The translations under genes were made by a program, and so were the position numbers. From positions 69,253,807 through 69,317,806 of the forward strand of contig NC_088204.1 of NCBI RefSeq assembly GCF_037126465.1: a DNA stretch of 64,000 nt, written 5' to 3'. The notes under the pieces are model-generated. The model saw nothing but the letters and a program-made list of their open reading frames with translations. It did not search any database and had not been told where the DNA came from. This document shows positions 22,374-35,765 of the stretch, piece by piece (within the stretch, counting starts at the first letter, position 1; every line of letters starts with the position of its first letter). This DNA is from Ornithodoros turicata (lineage: Eukaryota; Arthropoda; Arachnida; Ixodida; Argasidae).

Positions 22374-24037
22374 TATGGACGGACATTTACAGAACACACC
22401 AAGGTACCAAAATGAACCAGCAGAAAAGGAGATCTTGAACATATGTATAGTACAAAAACAGAAGTCTGTCGAGAGGTGACACATTGTGCACAAGTGCGGT
22501 TCTGATGTGAGGAGAAACCATGGTCGCTTTACCATGTATGTGGAAAAAAGAACTATCTTCTAAGTGAGAAGCAATGCATAAAAGTGCGAGGAAGCCAGCG
22601 AGTCAAAACAACTGACCTATGTTTGCTAAGCTGAACAGACCCAACGAAATGGAAAATTGCAGCAGAAAAAAAATTATTCCACATTCGTGTTGCAGAGGCG
22701 AGCGCAAATGGCAATACAGTATTACATAAAACGCACACAACCTTGAGGAATATGAGTGTACAGTAACGCAGGAGACACTACATTACTGCGTTATCAGCGT
22801 TGGAGGCGCTCTGGGACGAGTTTGTGAGGTACTGCATTGCGCTGGTGACGGTATGTGAACCTGCATGTGGAATCCTGGGAACAAAAGTTTGGGCAATGAG
22901 AATAACATTTACGGAACCATTCAAATCCGTACAAAGCACAAGGTACAAAGCAGCATAAATGCGGGAAGGCGTTCACTCCGCGATTGAGTCTTAGAATATC
23001 GTAAGAATACAACAAGTAGGAAGGTGCGAATTATATATCTCGATGCATATATCCGCAGCTCGCAAAATGCACGCCGGTGTATTGACTTGGCGACCAAGTA
23101 AGAGCTGAAAAGTAGCAAGCGTAAGTGGCGTTCATATGCAGGACCGCAAAACGCTTGCCATAATCACAACAAACATGCGCTAAGAGGTCTTGCTATCAAA
23201 ATACCTACCTAAAATACGTACCTAGCACAAAATGTACACTTACCCAGTGTATGAAGTGTGTGAATTAGGGCTGCGGTGGTGACGTTCGTTTTCGGTTATA
23301 TATTCTTTGCAATCTTCGCACTCACTACACTTTCCCCTGAGAACACCGAAAATATCCTTGTTTGCTAGCGACATCTAGCTTTTCCGTTGTTCCTGACGAT
23401 ACTATGATAAACGCGAGGAAAACCACTGATTAAAACGGATTACACTTGTTAACGGACGGACGACGAGCGTTAAGCGTTTCAAGGAAACCGCTCTCAGTGT
23501 GGATAGACCTAGACCAGGCTCGGCTATACGCAGCGAAATCGGAAATCTTAGTGGTTGCGGCATTGACAATGGTTTTCCACCCTTTAGAAAGAAACATACT
23601 ATCAGTATTCCAGACCGCGAACTTATAATCTGTGTTCATACAGCATTGATAACGCTGTATAGATGGCGCTGAAACAGATAAAAAATAACAGCGTAGATTC
23701 GCAACTGTCGTCTCGAATGGGAGGCTGAAACGCGGCATTATGCTGAAAAACAGAAGGAAAACAAACGATAAGAAACTAACAAAGAAATTATCGTTGGAGA
23801 TTTCGCTTAGAAGTTGCAGTGTCGGAGTAGAGGGTACATTTATAAGTTACAACAAGCTGTTTTTGTTTTTTCCGAGATGTAACTTCTATTCGTGTTGTAA
23901 AGACATGACTTTGGTCGCTTTTAACCTCTAAATATACGTTACAGTGGTGTAACCTATAAGAAATCTCGAAATCTACGTCTATATAGAAGTTACATGTTTC
24001 TAAAAGTTACAATAAAAGGTACGGGTTTAAGAGTGTA

Positions 24038-25172
24038 TCACGTCTGTCACGTGTGGATCTAAACCCGGTTTCTAAAATATATTGTTTAGTGTTGTCAAAA
24101 TTGTGACCAGGAACGTTAAAATGTTCGGCGACTGCTTTGGGGAGTTTGTTGGACGTGTCGGTTCCGTGTCCGGTAAGGCGGTTGTTCATTTGTTGGCCGG
24201 TTTCACCAATGTATTGCATAGAGCAGTCGCCGCATTCAATGCAGTATATGACATTGGAGCTTGTGCATGTGAATGCGTGGTTAACGGCGTGGGTGTAATT
24301 GCTCGCAGTGCTTTTGATGGAGTTAGCCTGTTGAACGTGCTTGCATGTTTTGCAGCGCGGGAGGTTGCAGGGTCGTGTTCCCGTGTACGGGGCGCTCGTT
24401 TTCTCTGATTTTGGCATTGACCAAGGAGTCTGCTAGGTTTTTTGCGCGTCGGTATGTAACCTGTATGGGATGGGTGAATATATTGCTAAGTCGGTCACTG
24501 CTTTGGAGGAGGGGCTCTTGATTCTGTAGAATGGCTTTGATGTTTGGAAGTGCGTTGGAATATCTTGTGATGAAGCTTATTTGGCACGCGTCAGGATTTT
24601 TTCGGTTTTCCAGAACCTGGTTTCGATCGAGTGTGAGTGCCTTGCGACGGAATTCGGTTAGGAGGGAGTCTGGATAGTCCCTTTGGGCAAGTGTACTGCA
24701 GAGTTCGTCAAGCTTCTCAGCGTAATCTGTGTCGTTTGAACAAATTCTGCGTAGTCTTACACTCTGCCCATTAGGAATTCCAACCTTACAGTGACGCGGG
24801 TGGTGACTCTTGAAGTGAAGGTATTGTTGTTTGTCAGTTGGCTTTTTGTATAGCGTTGTGGTGAGGTTGCCGTTGTCCAGTGATATTGTGGTGTCCAGGA
24901 AGTTAATGAAGTGAGTTGACTGTTGTGATGTGAACTTTATGTTGCTATGCGCGGTGTTCAGTAGATCTACGAACTTTTGAAATTCATGTTCACCGTGTTC
25001 CCATATTATCAGTATATCATCGATGTATCGAAGGTACACACTGGGTTTTAATGAGAGGGCGCTGAGAAGTTTGTTTTCTAAGAACCCCATGAAGATATTT
25101 GCGTATGTGGGTGCAACAGGTGTGCCCATACTTGTACCGTGCACTTGTAGGTAGTATTCGCCATTGAACTCG
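24038..25172 (-). pseudogene. Penelope RT C-terminal half and GIY-YIG domain, copy 2
   Basis: It contains GTPVAPTYANIFMG, YIDDILIIWEHG, the Cys-rich linker and the nuclease (VIYCIECGDC, YIGETGQQMNNRL). There is a frameshift near 24395 relative to copy 1, and the end of the nuclease is cut by the TA-element insertion at 24035. In this copy the RT to linker region is uninterrupted, which fixes the empty site for the solo LTR in copy 1. Confidence 0.88.
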
Positions 25173-25219
25173 GAGCATGCCTCGAAGCATGCCTCGAAGC
25201 ATGCCTCTTAGGCATGCCG
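25173..25219. repeat. filler triplet repeat and target duplication at the Penelope 5' junction
   Basis: Between the truncated Penelope RT and the flanking DNA lie three near copies of GCATGCCTCGAA, followed by CTCTTAGGCATGCCG (25205-25219), the same 15 bases as at 11719-11733. The filler contains the target word GCATGCC, so it looks templated from the target site during integration. Confidence 0.7.
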
Positions 25220-25344
25220 TTTGTTATGGCAATTCGGCTTTGTCAGCAAAAAGCTTTAGAATTTTGGATGAAAACTGTCATCATTGAAACAGGCGTAAGC
25301 ATGACTGTGGGTGCAGTGCATATGTAGGTGGAGTGGGGTGCTCA

Positions 25345-25615
25345 TAGCTAGTATTCTGGCACCTTATGGTGCAGTCCCAGTAAAAAATATCAAGTGGCAC
25401 TATTTCAAAGTGCTTTATTGGACAGGTGCCACTTCGAATGTGGGACCAGTGGAAAGTGGAACCAGTTTCACGAAGGGTCCACTTGAAGAGGAACCAGTTG
25501 AATTGATCCTGTGGTCACCTCTGCTAGGTCGTCTTGGACCGGGCCACATAGCAGCTGGACCACTGAATGCATGACACAAAATAATGCGTAGAAATCCGCA
25601 TATTGTTCAAGTGAA
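25345..25615. repeat. dispersed repeat R, copy A (target of the PolB palindrome)
   Basis: It is rich in GTGGGACCA / GTGGAACCA words and closely related to 47445-47705. The palindrome interrupts it at CAAGTGAA, and its continuation is found at 46309-46345. No coding potential was recognised. Confidence 0.7.
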
Positions 25616-26683
25616 TAGTATAGAGCCGTTACGCACAACAGCCACTTTTTTCTAATCCAGTTGTAGGAATTTCTAATCCACCACCCATTTCTAATCCAGT
25701 TCAAGCCAGGTCTAATCCAGGCTCCACAACTTCATGGTGATCCATCCAATTTCTATGTGATTGGCTACCCTTCATTGCCACATCTGTTCACTCGCTCACA
25801 AACACCAAAATTATCTATTCTATTCAATTCTAAGTCTGCTCATAGGCTTCCAAATCGCTCTTTTTTCTAATCCAGTTCTAGGAATTCCTAATCCACCACC
25901 CATTTCTAATCCAGGTCAAGCCACTTCTAAGCCCTCTAGTTGGTTGGTCACAGCTCCACCCCTTCATGGTGATCCATTCAATTTCTGCATGATTGGCTAC
26001 CATTCATTGCCACAACATCTGCTCACTCGCTCGTAGACACCAAAATGATCTATTCTATTCAATTCTAAGTCGGCTCATAGGTTTCCAAATCGCTCACCTG
26101 TCTATTGGTCCAGGGGTGGTCACTTTCATTCATTTCTAAAACCTAGTGATTGGCTCAGGATCCTATTGGCTGCCTCCCATACATGTTCGATAGACTCATT
26201 CGTCATTCCTACTCACAGGTTACTCGGTCACACGCTTTCAACTGCATATTGCGTCATAATTCCAGCTGCATAATAGACAACCACTCATTGATCAATCCCA
26301 TTCATTTCTAGCCCAGCTCACAGTTCCCCCAAATTGTTTATTGATCCGGGAGGCCTTCTTTTTTAGCCTGAGCGACTCTTGGCAGTGGTTGGGACACAAA
26401 AACATGGTAAATAGTTTTCAATGTTTATTGAGTACATCATGGCAGTCTCGGAGATATTGCAGTTCTCCCTGGGGACACATCCATGCACGCCGTACATCTC
26501 TGCTCGCGTCCATGGCATTTTTCGCATAAGAACCATGTGGATCACCCAGGCACTCGTCCTTCTCTGTCCATGACCCAGAGGCAAACCGCAGGAGAGAACA
26601 GTATGTAACAGAAGCATTAATTCCCTTCCTGCACATCTTCTGAAGAGATGAAAGAACATTATGAGCTTCACTATTTACATCAT

Positions 26684-29600
26684 CTATTTGAACTTACCAT
26701 ATTCACAGCTTCCGTAAGGGTAGGATTCGATGTCATTGCAGAGGTATCGCTTGTCGTCATATGCCATCAGACTTCTTTTGACGTTTTTGATGGTGTACAT
26801 GCACTGTTTCTTTCCAATGATCGATACTTGCTCGTTCGATACGCTCGTGTGATCGATCAAGGTATCGTAGTATGTCTCATGGAGGAGGTGCTTGCGTACA
26901 ATATTTTTCTTTACCCCTTTAGCTCTTGCAATTTGCTTTTCTCCAGCTAGTTTGATGGAGTACATTTTAGCTTTCAAGCATATTACTTCTTCGATAGGTA
27001 CACTACCAGTTTCGCTTTTGAATGCCCCAAGTCTTCCACGATTCTTTTCACTGTACAGTCGATGATCCCGATCAAAGGAAGACAGATCTAAGTGGTCGTC
27101 GGCGATCGCTCCTAACTGATCTTCGTAGTCCTTGCAGAATAGGCCGAGGCTCAAAGAATCCGTGTCAAAGTAGCAGGTAATCACCGGACAAGTGAGCTTG
27201 CTCAGCAAGGTTTCATAGTAGAATGAGTACATGGTTAATTTACTGAGTTCTAAAATCGTAAACCCAATCTGGAGCGGGAAATCGCACCGCACTTTTCGTT
27301 TGCGCATTTCGTACATGACACAATCCGGGGACAAAATTTCCATCCGCACGCATTCTGCCCGACTCCCGAGGCGACTCGCCGTCTCCTCATCGAAGGCTAC
27401 TCGAATGTCCCGCATGTTAAATTTATTTAAAAGCGTTCTTCCGCATACCGCATTATTTGAGAGTTTATAGAAATTTTTTTCGGATGTCGTGCCCGAGGCA
27501 ACGCGTCTGGCAACATTGTCCTCGATGTAGGGACGCAGGAATGGTGCCTGGTGAAATTTTAGAATTCGGTGAATTTTCGTCACCCTCATGCCCAATCTAC
27601 AATCGAGTGCGAGCAACGCGTAATGAACGACGTACTCGAACTTGTCCTTGCACGTGAGCAACAGCTTTTTGCTGTTAGCAGGCTGATACATTAATTCTTC
27701 GAGAAGCCCTCGCTGGAATGACGAGAGCCATTCCTTTGGGACAACTGCCTTCTCAGGAGCCAGGGGGAAGTACCTTGTTAGAGCGTGGATAGACTTTGGA
27801 TACTCCAAGTCACATACCCCACCTCCGAATCCGTGGGGTGACGCATAAAATCCACGGAGCTAAAATCCTCGACCCATTCGAAATCACCGACAGGGAGGTG
27901 CTTTATCATACTAAATCCGTAAAGATTGTTGCAATCTATGTATGATATGTACACGTCCTCTACATCAGGATCATAACCACTACATGGGGGTTATTGGCAC
28001 GTAAATGACGCCTGCTCGCCTGACAGAGCACACCTGTAACGCCCGATTCGAGGGTTCTGTACATTTCCTCATCGATAATCAATTCCAATTTTGCATTCGT
28101 ATAATTTAATGCGCATTGCCACGAATAGGACGCGAGAGAAGTGCAATGAAGCAATTCCAATCCGCTTGCGCTGTAGCACAGGCGTCGGAAGTGCTGGATT
28201 ATGTCTGCATGTAATAGGGCATCCGTTTTCAGGTACAATGTGTTATAATCCCGTAAACTCGAGCACCCAAAATGTTCAAATACATGCACGGCATACTAGT
28301 AGTCCTCGGCGCTTACATCTTCCCCAGTTAGATCATTTCGAAAAGCGGATTTTTCTGGGAGTCTCAACTCGTCGTACACTGCAAAAGAACTAAGATAACT
28401 GTAAGGGAATACACCTTTACGAAGCAAAATTTTGTAGTCTTCTCCAAATACCTGCTTCAAGCATTGGAATGCCTCTGCACCCCCCATGGATTTGACGGTT
28501 TCCACAAGCTCCCCAAGTGACGAATTTAGGCACTGCATGGTATCTCTGAAGAGGAAGGTACCAATTTCGAACGAACGAATTTTTTCCATGGAGCTGGTCA
28601 CAATGAAGGGAGGTCGCTTCCACCCGAGAACGTGAAATTCCCGTAACAGTCCAGCCAGATCATAAGACAAATTGTGGACCATGATCGGCAATTTTTCTCT
28701 GGTAGTGCACGCAACGTTACAGGGGTTGCACGGTGTCGCGATATAATTTGTCTCACCCGCAGTACAATGCTTCGAATGATCATGATGCCGGACACGAGGT
28801 AGGTCTTTTGCGAATTCCCGTTTACAGTATGCACAGTGGGTGGCAGCTCTGTGCTTGGCCTGTTGTTCATCGCTCAACACCATTGTAGCGGGGCAGGCGT
28901 TCAAAGCAATCATTTCATGACGCATTTCCATGAGCGCCTTCACACGCTGCTTTGCCGCATCTTCCCCATGGTGTGTTCTAATGCGCATCACCTTTGAGTC
29001 ATGGGTACGCAGGAGCACAGCACAGAAGCTAGAGTTAATGTGACGTTGCATGCCAACACCACTGGGTGCGAGTACACTCTCAGTGTCCAATGCAACGACG
29101 TAGTTGTACTGCTGCATGTACTGTATTTTAGTAAACTCTACAAAATTTTTTCCCGGCTCGCAAAATTCCAACAGGATTTCGTTCACGTCCGTGCAACGGC
29201 GTCGATGTTTCGCCATGCTCTCTTCCTTCACGAAAGAGCGTGTGCAGCGTTCGCATATGAAATGGTTACTTCTTGTTGTCAACAAGCGTCCGAGGGACTT
29301 AATTAAAAAAAAATGGTCATCTACTTCCAACAAGTGAATTTTCTTTTCCCATTCTAGTTTTGGGGGTCGCGACACATGTACTCCCTGATCGACGTACGCG
29401 TACACGGCAATCTTGTTTTGGTTTTCGAATTGGTCAAGATCAGAGAAGGATACAGGGAAGTGACTAGGCCACCAGTACTCTGTTGCATAATTTTCATATT
29501 TTTTCCATCGGTTCCTTTCCTGCGGGTGCAAGAGGGCGAGGGTATTGTATTTAAAGCACTCGCCCTCCTTACGCTCTGGTAAAGGAACATTCGTTAGGAC

Positions 29601-30266
29601 ATTCCTACGACTAGCCAAATTAGTGGGAAGTACCCCATTGCACCCGAATTTTTTAGTTTTCACAGAGGAAATACACATTTGAACTTTTTGGACGTCAGTG
29701 GATACAAACCCACTACCCTCGCGCTGGTAATTTTCAATGCGCCCGGGAGTCCTGAATCATGTCCATCAAAGTATTTGCGATAGCTCCGTCGCTGTGGACT
29801 TCGCGAGCAAGCGCCATAAAATGAGCTATGTGTGCGGTTATATCCCCTCGATTTTCTTTCATCATTAGAACGTCATAACAAATGCAAAATCTAAAGGGTA
29901 TTCTTTGCGCTCGCAAAATAGCAATTATATTGTGGAGGTGGTTCATTAAATATTGTCGCAAGTCCTCTACTCCCTGATCGTGAACAGATGCCAATAGCAC
30001 ACACGCTTTGACGATACCTCGAAATGCACTATCAGTTTGAAAGAAAGGCAGAAAGGAAATGTCCACATAGGGATGTGATCGCTCGACGTGAGCATGCAAT
30101 GTTCCAGGTGAAATGTCTGGAGAATATGGTGAATTCTCTTCCAATGGCTCATCATCCCTGATATCATGAGGACCAAAAAAGCAGAACAAGCATCTAGGCA
30201 CTGAAAAAAAAAAGAAGAAACACTAAGAAAACGTGCACCACAGAGCGTGGATGAAAAATACTTACT
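26684..30266 (-). pseudogene. family B DNA polymerase, left-arm copy, broken
   Basis: A protein-primed-type PolB (DNA_pol_B_2) of Polinton type. Domains in order: N-terminal C2H2-like finger (CLFCFFG... HVERSH), second finger (CERCTRSF), 3'-5' exonuclease motifs (ALDTES, HNLSYDLAG, YLKTDALLHAD), polymerase A (DCNNLYG), B (KLSNNAVCG) and C (DTDS). The start codon is assembled by splicing: A at 30266, TG at 30200-30199, with a 65-base intron between. A second intron near the 3' end is suggested by GTAAGT at about 26695. Lesions: a 2-base loss near 29741, a nonsense codon at 28296, a one-base loss near 27990 and a 10-base loss near 27815. The enzyme would replicate the element. This copy cannot make it. 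Confidence 0.9.
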
Positions 30267-30333
30267 TTTGAAGCGAGCTCCGCACACTCCCGAAGCGATG
30301 CGAAGACTGCTGCCTCTTTACACATCCTCCCCA

Positions 30334-30342
30334 CTTATATAG
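30334..30342 (-). promoter_or_regulatory. TATA box of left-arm PolB
   Basis: CTATATAAG on the minus strand, about 70 bases upstream of the first splice donor and preserved identically in the right arm. Confidence 0.65.
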
Positions 30343-32760
30343 CGGCGACCTCGGTGCATGCCCCAACATGCACGGGTGCGAGGAGTCGTCATAGCCTAAA
30401 AATAACTCGCTCTGCATGTTCAAGGTCGCAGCTTGCCCTTGGCTTCACGTAATGCTCCGTCCGCCTACACCATTGTTGTACCTGAGCGCAAAATTCGCGC
30501 TCTCATCACATGTCATTCCGACATGCAAGTCGCTTCCATGAGCATGCACACAACCATACCTTTTTGTTCACAGTGGCTATGGAATTTCAATAATATTACT
30601 TAAATGAAACAAATTACAGTGAAATGCAGATTCATCTCGGACAGGAATTTCTACCCTCAGCGTTAAACCCTCAGATACCAGCATTTCTGCTCGAATAGCA
30701 AAATAGCTATGATTTCAAAAATTAAAGCTAACAAACTACCATCAACTGACAAAACACCCATTTCTCCTATCAGATAATTATTGCATAATGCTACATACAG
30801 TCGCATTGTCCCCGCGTAAAGAAACCACAGGGCAAGGGTACACAAATTCACTTAAGCGATGAGGGAATAGGCTTAAGACCTCAGGAATAATCGCAGAGTC
30901 ACCACACATCGCTACGCGGCTAGCGCAAGATAACAACAAGATACTAGCGGCGGGTAAAATCGTAACACTGCTAAACAAGTCCCAACATGCCATGATGACG
31001 TCACAAACCAAGAAAAAAGCACACACGCGCGCGCACACAGCAGCTCAGGAATGCACAAGGAGATGTGCTTTATTGGAATTTTTACTCCTGGCTCAGACAC
31101 CAACATTTCTGCTCAAATACCCATAACTGCAAGATTAAGTACTGCTTACTTCATGGAGCACCCAACAAAATCTAACAAACAAACAAACAAAAACAAACAA
31201 ACCCACTTTCCGTGATAGAACACTATTCAGCTTTACCAAGTGATTTTCTTCAGCTTTAGCAGTGAAAGAAGAAAAGAGCCATGAAAAATTACACGTACTT
31301 CTGCTTAAATAGCTATAACTGAAAAAAAAACGAAGCACATGGTAATAAACGGAGAAAAAGGCACCCATTTCTGCTATCAGATAATTATTGCATAATGCTA
31401 CATCCACAGTCGCGTTGTCTCTGTGTAAAGAAAGCAGAAAAAGGGAATTGGGAAAATCACTTCTACTCGCGCAGCATAATACGATATACGCTATTTTTTG
31501 TACGGGCGAAAATTGCAATAAGAAGCCACTGCTATGCAAGTGCAACAACCCTTATTTTTAAACCAACCATTTTATGCAGTACCACATAAATTTATCACTC
31601 GAGTCACACGAAAAGGCATACACAATGTACTTACTGGTTAAGTGGGGTCGCAGTTGCACACACAACACAGACACAACGAGCGACAGTGAAAAATAAGAAA
31701 TTACACGCACTTCTGCTCCAATAGCAAAGTGTCAAGCATGACAAAACCCATTTTCTATCACCAGAAAATTATTAAACAGAATAATACAATATTCGCAAAA
31801 ATTAAGCTTGTGTGACAAACACACAACCTGAGGAACACACCCATTCACATCTGCTTTCTGAATTTGTTATACAGGCGTGAGCGATTCGATAAGAATATAA
31901 AGCACGCTGCTTGGAGAAAGCATATATCATGTGTAGCTCAGTCTACTCTATTGAAAATGCGATAAACCTTATTTTTCCAACAAAAAAAAATCACACTCGG
32001 CATAATATACGGCAATATAGGCAATATCACTGAAGTCAAACACATTGAACTTACTTGTCAAGTGGGGTCCCAGCTGCACAAACGCGCACGCACACTCACA
32101 CATTTTTAGTGCCTCACAACGAGCAAAAACCCGAGGTCTATTCACAGCCACATAAATTCATATTATTCCTCACGTCAATAGTTATCCAACCATCGTCAAA
32201 ACGGGGAACACGCATATGCCAATGCGAAACAATAGGCCTTCCCGCCGGATGTAATACGATATCGCCAGTCGACCGTCCCAAAGCAAAAAAGAAACACAGC
32301 ATCTCAGGAATGCATGCCGCCTATACATCCAAGAACAGCGTGCAGCAATTATAACACAGAATGAGATTCATTTATTTGTACTTTTGTTTGCTTGCATATA
32401 AATATTTCACAAGAAATATTACAGAGTGTAAAAGGAGAACAGTATTCGCTACACCCTGTAGCTCTTATCATTTTTAAACAAACCAGTTTTCATAACCACA
32501 CTACCATTCACTAAATAGGTGAATGATTCAAATAAGATAAAATATAATTCCATCATCATTGATTGCAAACTTCACGCAAGAATAAGCAACTGCTGCGCGT
32601 CGTATTTTTCTACAGCAAATCTCGCCGTCTTAAACACCAACAGCAACGAAGAGTAGGCAATTTTGTATTTATTTTTGTCGTTTCCAGCAGCTCATTACTT
32701 TGTGCGAGCCATCAAAAATTAAAAATTTCTGATCTGCTGCTGTTAAAGTGATAAAACAGT
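30343..32760. other. left-arm non-coding region of the palindrome
   Basis: No gene seen. Modules repeat inside it: ATAATTATTGCATAATGCTA occurs near 30776 and 31381, and GCAGAAATG-type words occur every few hundred bases. The module with ACAAGATACTAGCGGCGGGT at about 30933 recurs near 56970, next to the virion-gene block. Confidence 0.65.
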
Positions 32761-32866
32761 GCCCTCGAAACGCGCCCCCACGTGAGCCGCATCTGGCCCG
32801 TTCACGCAGTTACGACACGCTTCACGCAATGACGTGCCCTCCGTTATCGTTTCCCCGTGCGGGCAC
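32761..32866. other. asymmetric central spacer of the palindrome
   Basis: A GC-richer 106-bp spacer separates the two arms and contains the near-repeats GTTCACGCAGTTACG and CTTCACGCAATGACG. It does not belong to the inverted repeat and could be the original joining sequence or an origin-like site. Confidence 0.6.
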
Positions 32867-34759
32867 ACTGTTTTATCACTTTAACAGCAGCAGATCAGAA
32901 ATTTTTAATTTTTGATGGCTCGCACAAAGTAATGAGCTGCTGGAAACGACAAAAATAAATACAAAATTGCCTACTCTTCGTTGCTGTTGGTGTTTAACAC
33001 GGCGAGATTTGCTGTAGAAAAATACGACGCGCAGCAGTTGCTTATTCTTGCGTGAAGTTTGCAATCAATGATGATGGAATTATATTTTATCTTATTTGAA
33101 TCATTCCCCTATTTAGTGAATGGTAGTGTGGTTATGAAAACTGGTTTGTTTAAAAATGATAAGAGCTACAGGGTGTAGCGAATGCTGTTCTCCTTTTGCA
33201 CTCTGTAATATTTCTTGTGAAATATTTATATGCAAGCAAACAAAAGTACAAATAAATGAATCTCATTCTGTGTTATAATTGCTGCACGCTGTTCTTGGAT
33301 GTATAGGCGGCATGCATTCCTGAGATGCTGTGTTTCTTTTTTGCTTTGGGACGGTCGACTGGCGATATCGTATTACATCCGGCGGGAAGGCCTATTGTTT
33401 CGCATTGGCATATGCGTGTTCCCCGTTTTGACGATGGTTGGATAATTATTGACGTGAGGAATAATATGAATTTATGTGGCTGTGAATAGACCTCGGGTTT
33501 TTGCTCGTTGTGAGGCACTAAAAATGTGTGAGTGTGCGTGCGCGTTTGTGCAGCTGGGACCCCACTTGACAAGTCAGTTCAATGTGTTTGACTTCAGTGA
33601 TATTGCCTATATTGCCGTATATTATGCCGACTGCGATTTTTTTTGTTTGAAAAATAAGGTTTATCGCATTTTCAATAGAGTAGACTGAGCTACACATGAT
33701 ATATGCTTTCTCCAAGCAGCGTGCTTTATATTCTTATCGAATCGCTCACACCTGTATAACAAATTCAGAAAGCAGATGTGAATGGGTGTGTTCCTCAGGT
33801 TGTGTGTTTGTCACACAGGCTTAATTTTTGCGAATATTGTATTATTCTGTTTAATAATTTTCTGGTGGTAGAAGATGTGTTTTGTCATGCTTGACACTTT
33901 GCTATTCGAGCAGAAGTGCGTGTAATTTCTTATTTTTCACTGTTGCTCGTTGTGTCTGTGTTGTGTGTGCGACTGCGACCCCACTTAACCAGTAAGTACA
34001 TTGTGTATGCCTTTTCGTGTGACTCGAGTGATAAATTTATGTGGTACTGCATAAAATGGTTGGTTTAAAAATAAGGGTTGTTGTACTTGCTTAGCAGTGG
34101 CTCGTTATTGCAATTTTAGCCCGTAAAAAAAATTAGCGTATATCGTATTATGCTGCGCGAGTAGAAGTGGTTTTCCCAATTCCCTTTTTCTGCTTTCTCT
34201 ACACAGAGACAACGTGACTGTAGATGTAGCATTATGCAATAATTATCTGATAGCAGAAATGGGTGCCTTTTTCTCCGTTTATTAGCATGTGCTTCGTTTT
34301 TTTTTTCAGTTATAGCTATTTAAGCAGAAGTACGTGTAATTTTTCATGGCTCTTTTCTTCTTTCACTGCTAAAGCAGAAGAAAATCACTTGGTAAAGCTG
34401 AATAGTGTTCTATCACGGAAAGTGGGTTTGTTTGTTTTTGTTTGTTTGTTTGTTTGTTAGATTTTGTTGGGTGCTCGATGAAGTAAGCAGTGCTTAATCT
34501 TGCAGTTATGGGTATTTGAGCAGAAATGTTGGTGTCTGAGCCAGGAGTAAAAATTCCAATAAAGCACCTCTCCTTGTGCATTCCTGAGCTGCTGTGTGCG
34601 CGCGCGTGTGTGCTTTTTTCTTGGTTTGTGACGTCATCATGGCATGTTGGGACTTGTTTAGCAGTGTTACGATTTTACCCGCCGCTAGTATCTTGTTGTT
34701 ATCTTGTGCTAGCCGCGTAGCGATGTGTGGTGACTCTGCGATTATTCCTGTGGTCTTAA

Positions 34760-35765
34760 AGGGGCCGTAAACAGGCCACCAAACATTTCAGAAATAATGA
34801 TACCCTATGAAAGACCGCAGATCATAATACCCAAATATACATTTTGTCTGGCCCGTGCCAGCTCGGTGACCCATATAACTGCTTTCAAAGATGAGTAACC
34901 AGCGAGCCTCTCTCCACCACGCATACGTCACATGGCTACGTAGCGTTTTGCCGTCCAATCGGGGGGCCGAGCTGCGCACATGACGTTTCAAATTACCAGC
35001 CAATAAACATACTTCATTATCAGCTGTGAGTCAGAGCGCTCAGTTTGTTTGTGTGGAACTACATTTTGCGCTCCGTGGTTCCGAAATTCAACGTCATGGC
35101 ATATTCAACATATCCGGCTGTCGCAAACGTCAACAGTTGGGCTGCTGTCACATGACGCCATTCGAACCCGGGTTCCTCCCAGTCACGAGATGACATGGCC
35201 AACACACTAACCACTGTTCCACGCGAGCTGGTGACGCGATGCCGCGTGGCTCAAGCCGAAGTACGGCAGGCCAGGTGACGGAACCATTCGAAGATGACGA
35301 AGATGTCCCATCGCGCACCTACTATGGCGGGCTACACCTACCTAAGATTCCGGAACTGTAGTCCCGGATATTCATTCGCGCTCGTGGTGTGCTGCCTGCT
35401 ACTGCCCAGAAAACGTAGTGCGCGTATGATACATAAATTAAACGCATTTCTTTTTCACTTAGAGGATGTAACTGTTTAGATTTTGAACAGAAGAGGATTC
35501 ACGTTCATCTAGTCCAATTCCGCATTTGAAATAAAATCATACGTGGAACACTCGACCGTAATTGGTGAGCAAAGCGCTACGTCAAAACGACGTAAAGTTA
35601 GAGCGTGGGGCGGAGCTACAATGCGAAAGAGTGCAGTGAATATTTCATTCGTATGCAAGCGCCTTTCGCTTTTGAGCGTTAGTAATTGCAAGGAGTTTTC
35701 ACTGCCTAAGTTTCAATAATATAACACAAAGAAATGGGCCACTTGTGTACCTGTTTACGGCCCCT
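34760..35765. mobile_element. TTAA-targeting MITE, 1006 bp
   Basis: The ends AGGGGCCGTAAACAGG and the exact reverse complement are flanked by TTAA (34756-34759 and 35766-35769). The left arm of the palindrome preserves the empty site GGTCTTAAGCC near 30866-30876, so insertion happened after the palindrome formed. The TTAA duplication suggests piggyBac-type mobilisation. No transposase is present. Confidence 0.9.
35155..35230 (-). mobile_element. tRNA-like SINE promoter segment inside the MITE
   Basis: On the minus strand an A-box-like word (GAACAGTGGTTAGTGTGTTG) is followed about 35 bases later by a B box (GGGTTCGAAT). The full cloverleaf is weak, so this is called a tRNA-derived repeat rather than a gene. 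Confidence 0.5.

Larger units (their letters stand above)
16766..24035. mobile_element. outer TA-targeting element (CACTCTTAA ends)
   Basis: The ends are CACTCTTAA and TTAAGAGTG with TA on both sides (16764-16765 and 24036-24037). The uninterrupted target is visible in Penelope copy 1 near 12318. Without later insertions the element is about 2.07 kb: a left part of about 405 bp and a right part of about 1.66 kb. The left part is interrupted by a TTAA element at its seventh base, and another copy of the same element sits between its left and right parts. No transposase was recognised. Short frames at 21778-21993 and 23446-23628 are homologous to each other but to no family I know. Confidence 0.85.
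16190..25204 (-). mobile_element. Penelope-like element copy 2, 5'-truncated and split by a 7.3-kb stack
   Basis: The sequence from 16190 repeats copy 1 from 11734 up to the TA at 16764-16765. The repeat resumes at 24036 and continues through the nuclease and RT to about 25172, where it is truncated inside the RT gene (after a CCATTGAACTCG landmark shared with 13711). The SGNH ORF and the N-terminal half of the RT ORF are absent. Confidence 0.88.

Noticed and set aside
32563..32751. 62-residue frame mirrored at 32876-33064
   Set aside because: It is mirrored only because it lies in the palindrome. It is low-complexity (Ser/Leu/Lys) with no support, though conservation elsewhere could revive it.
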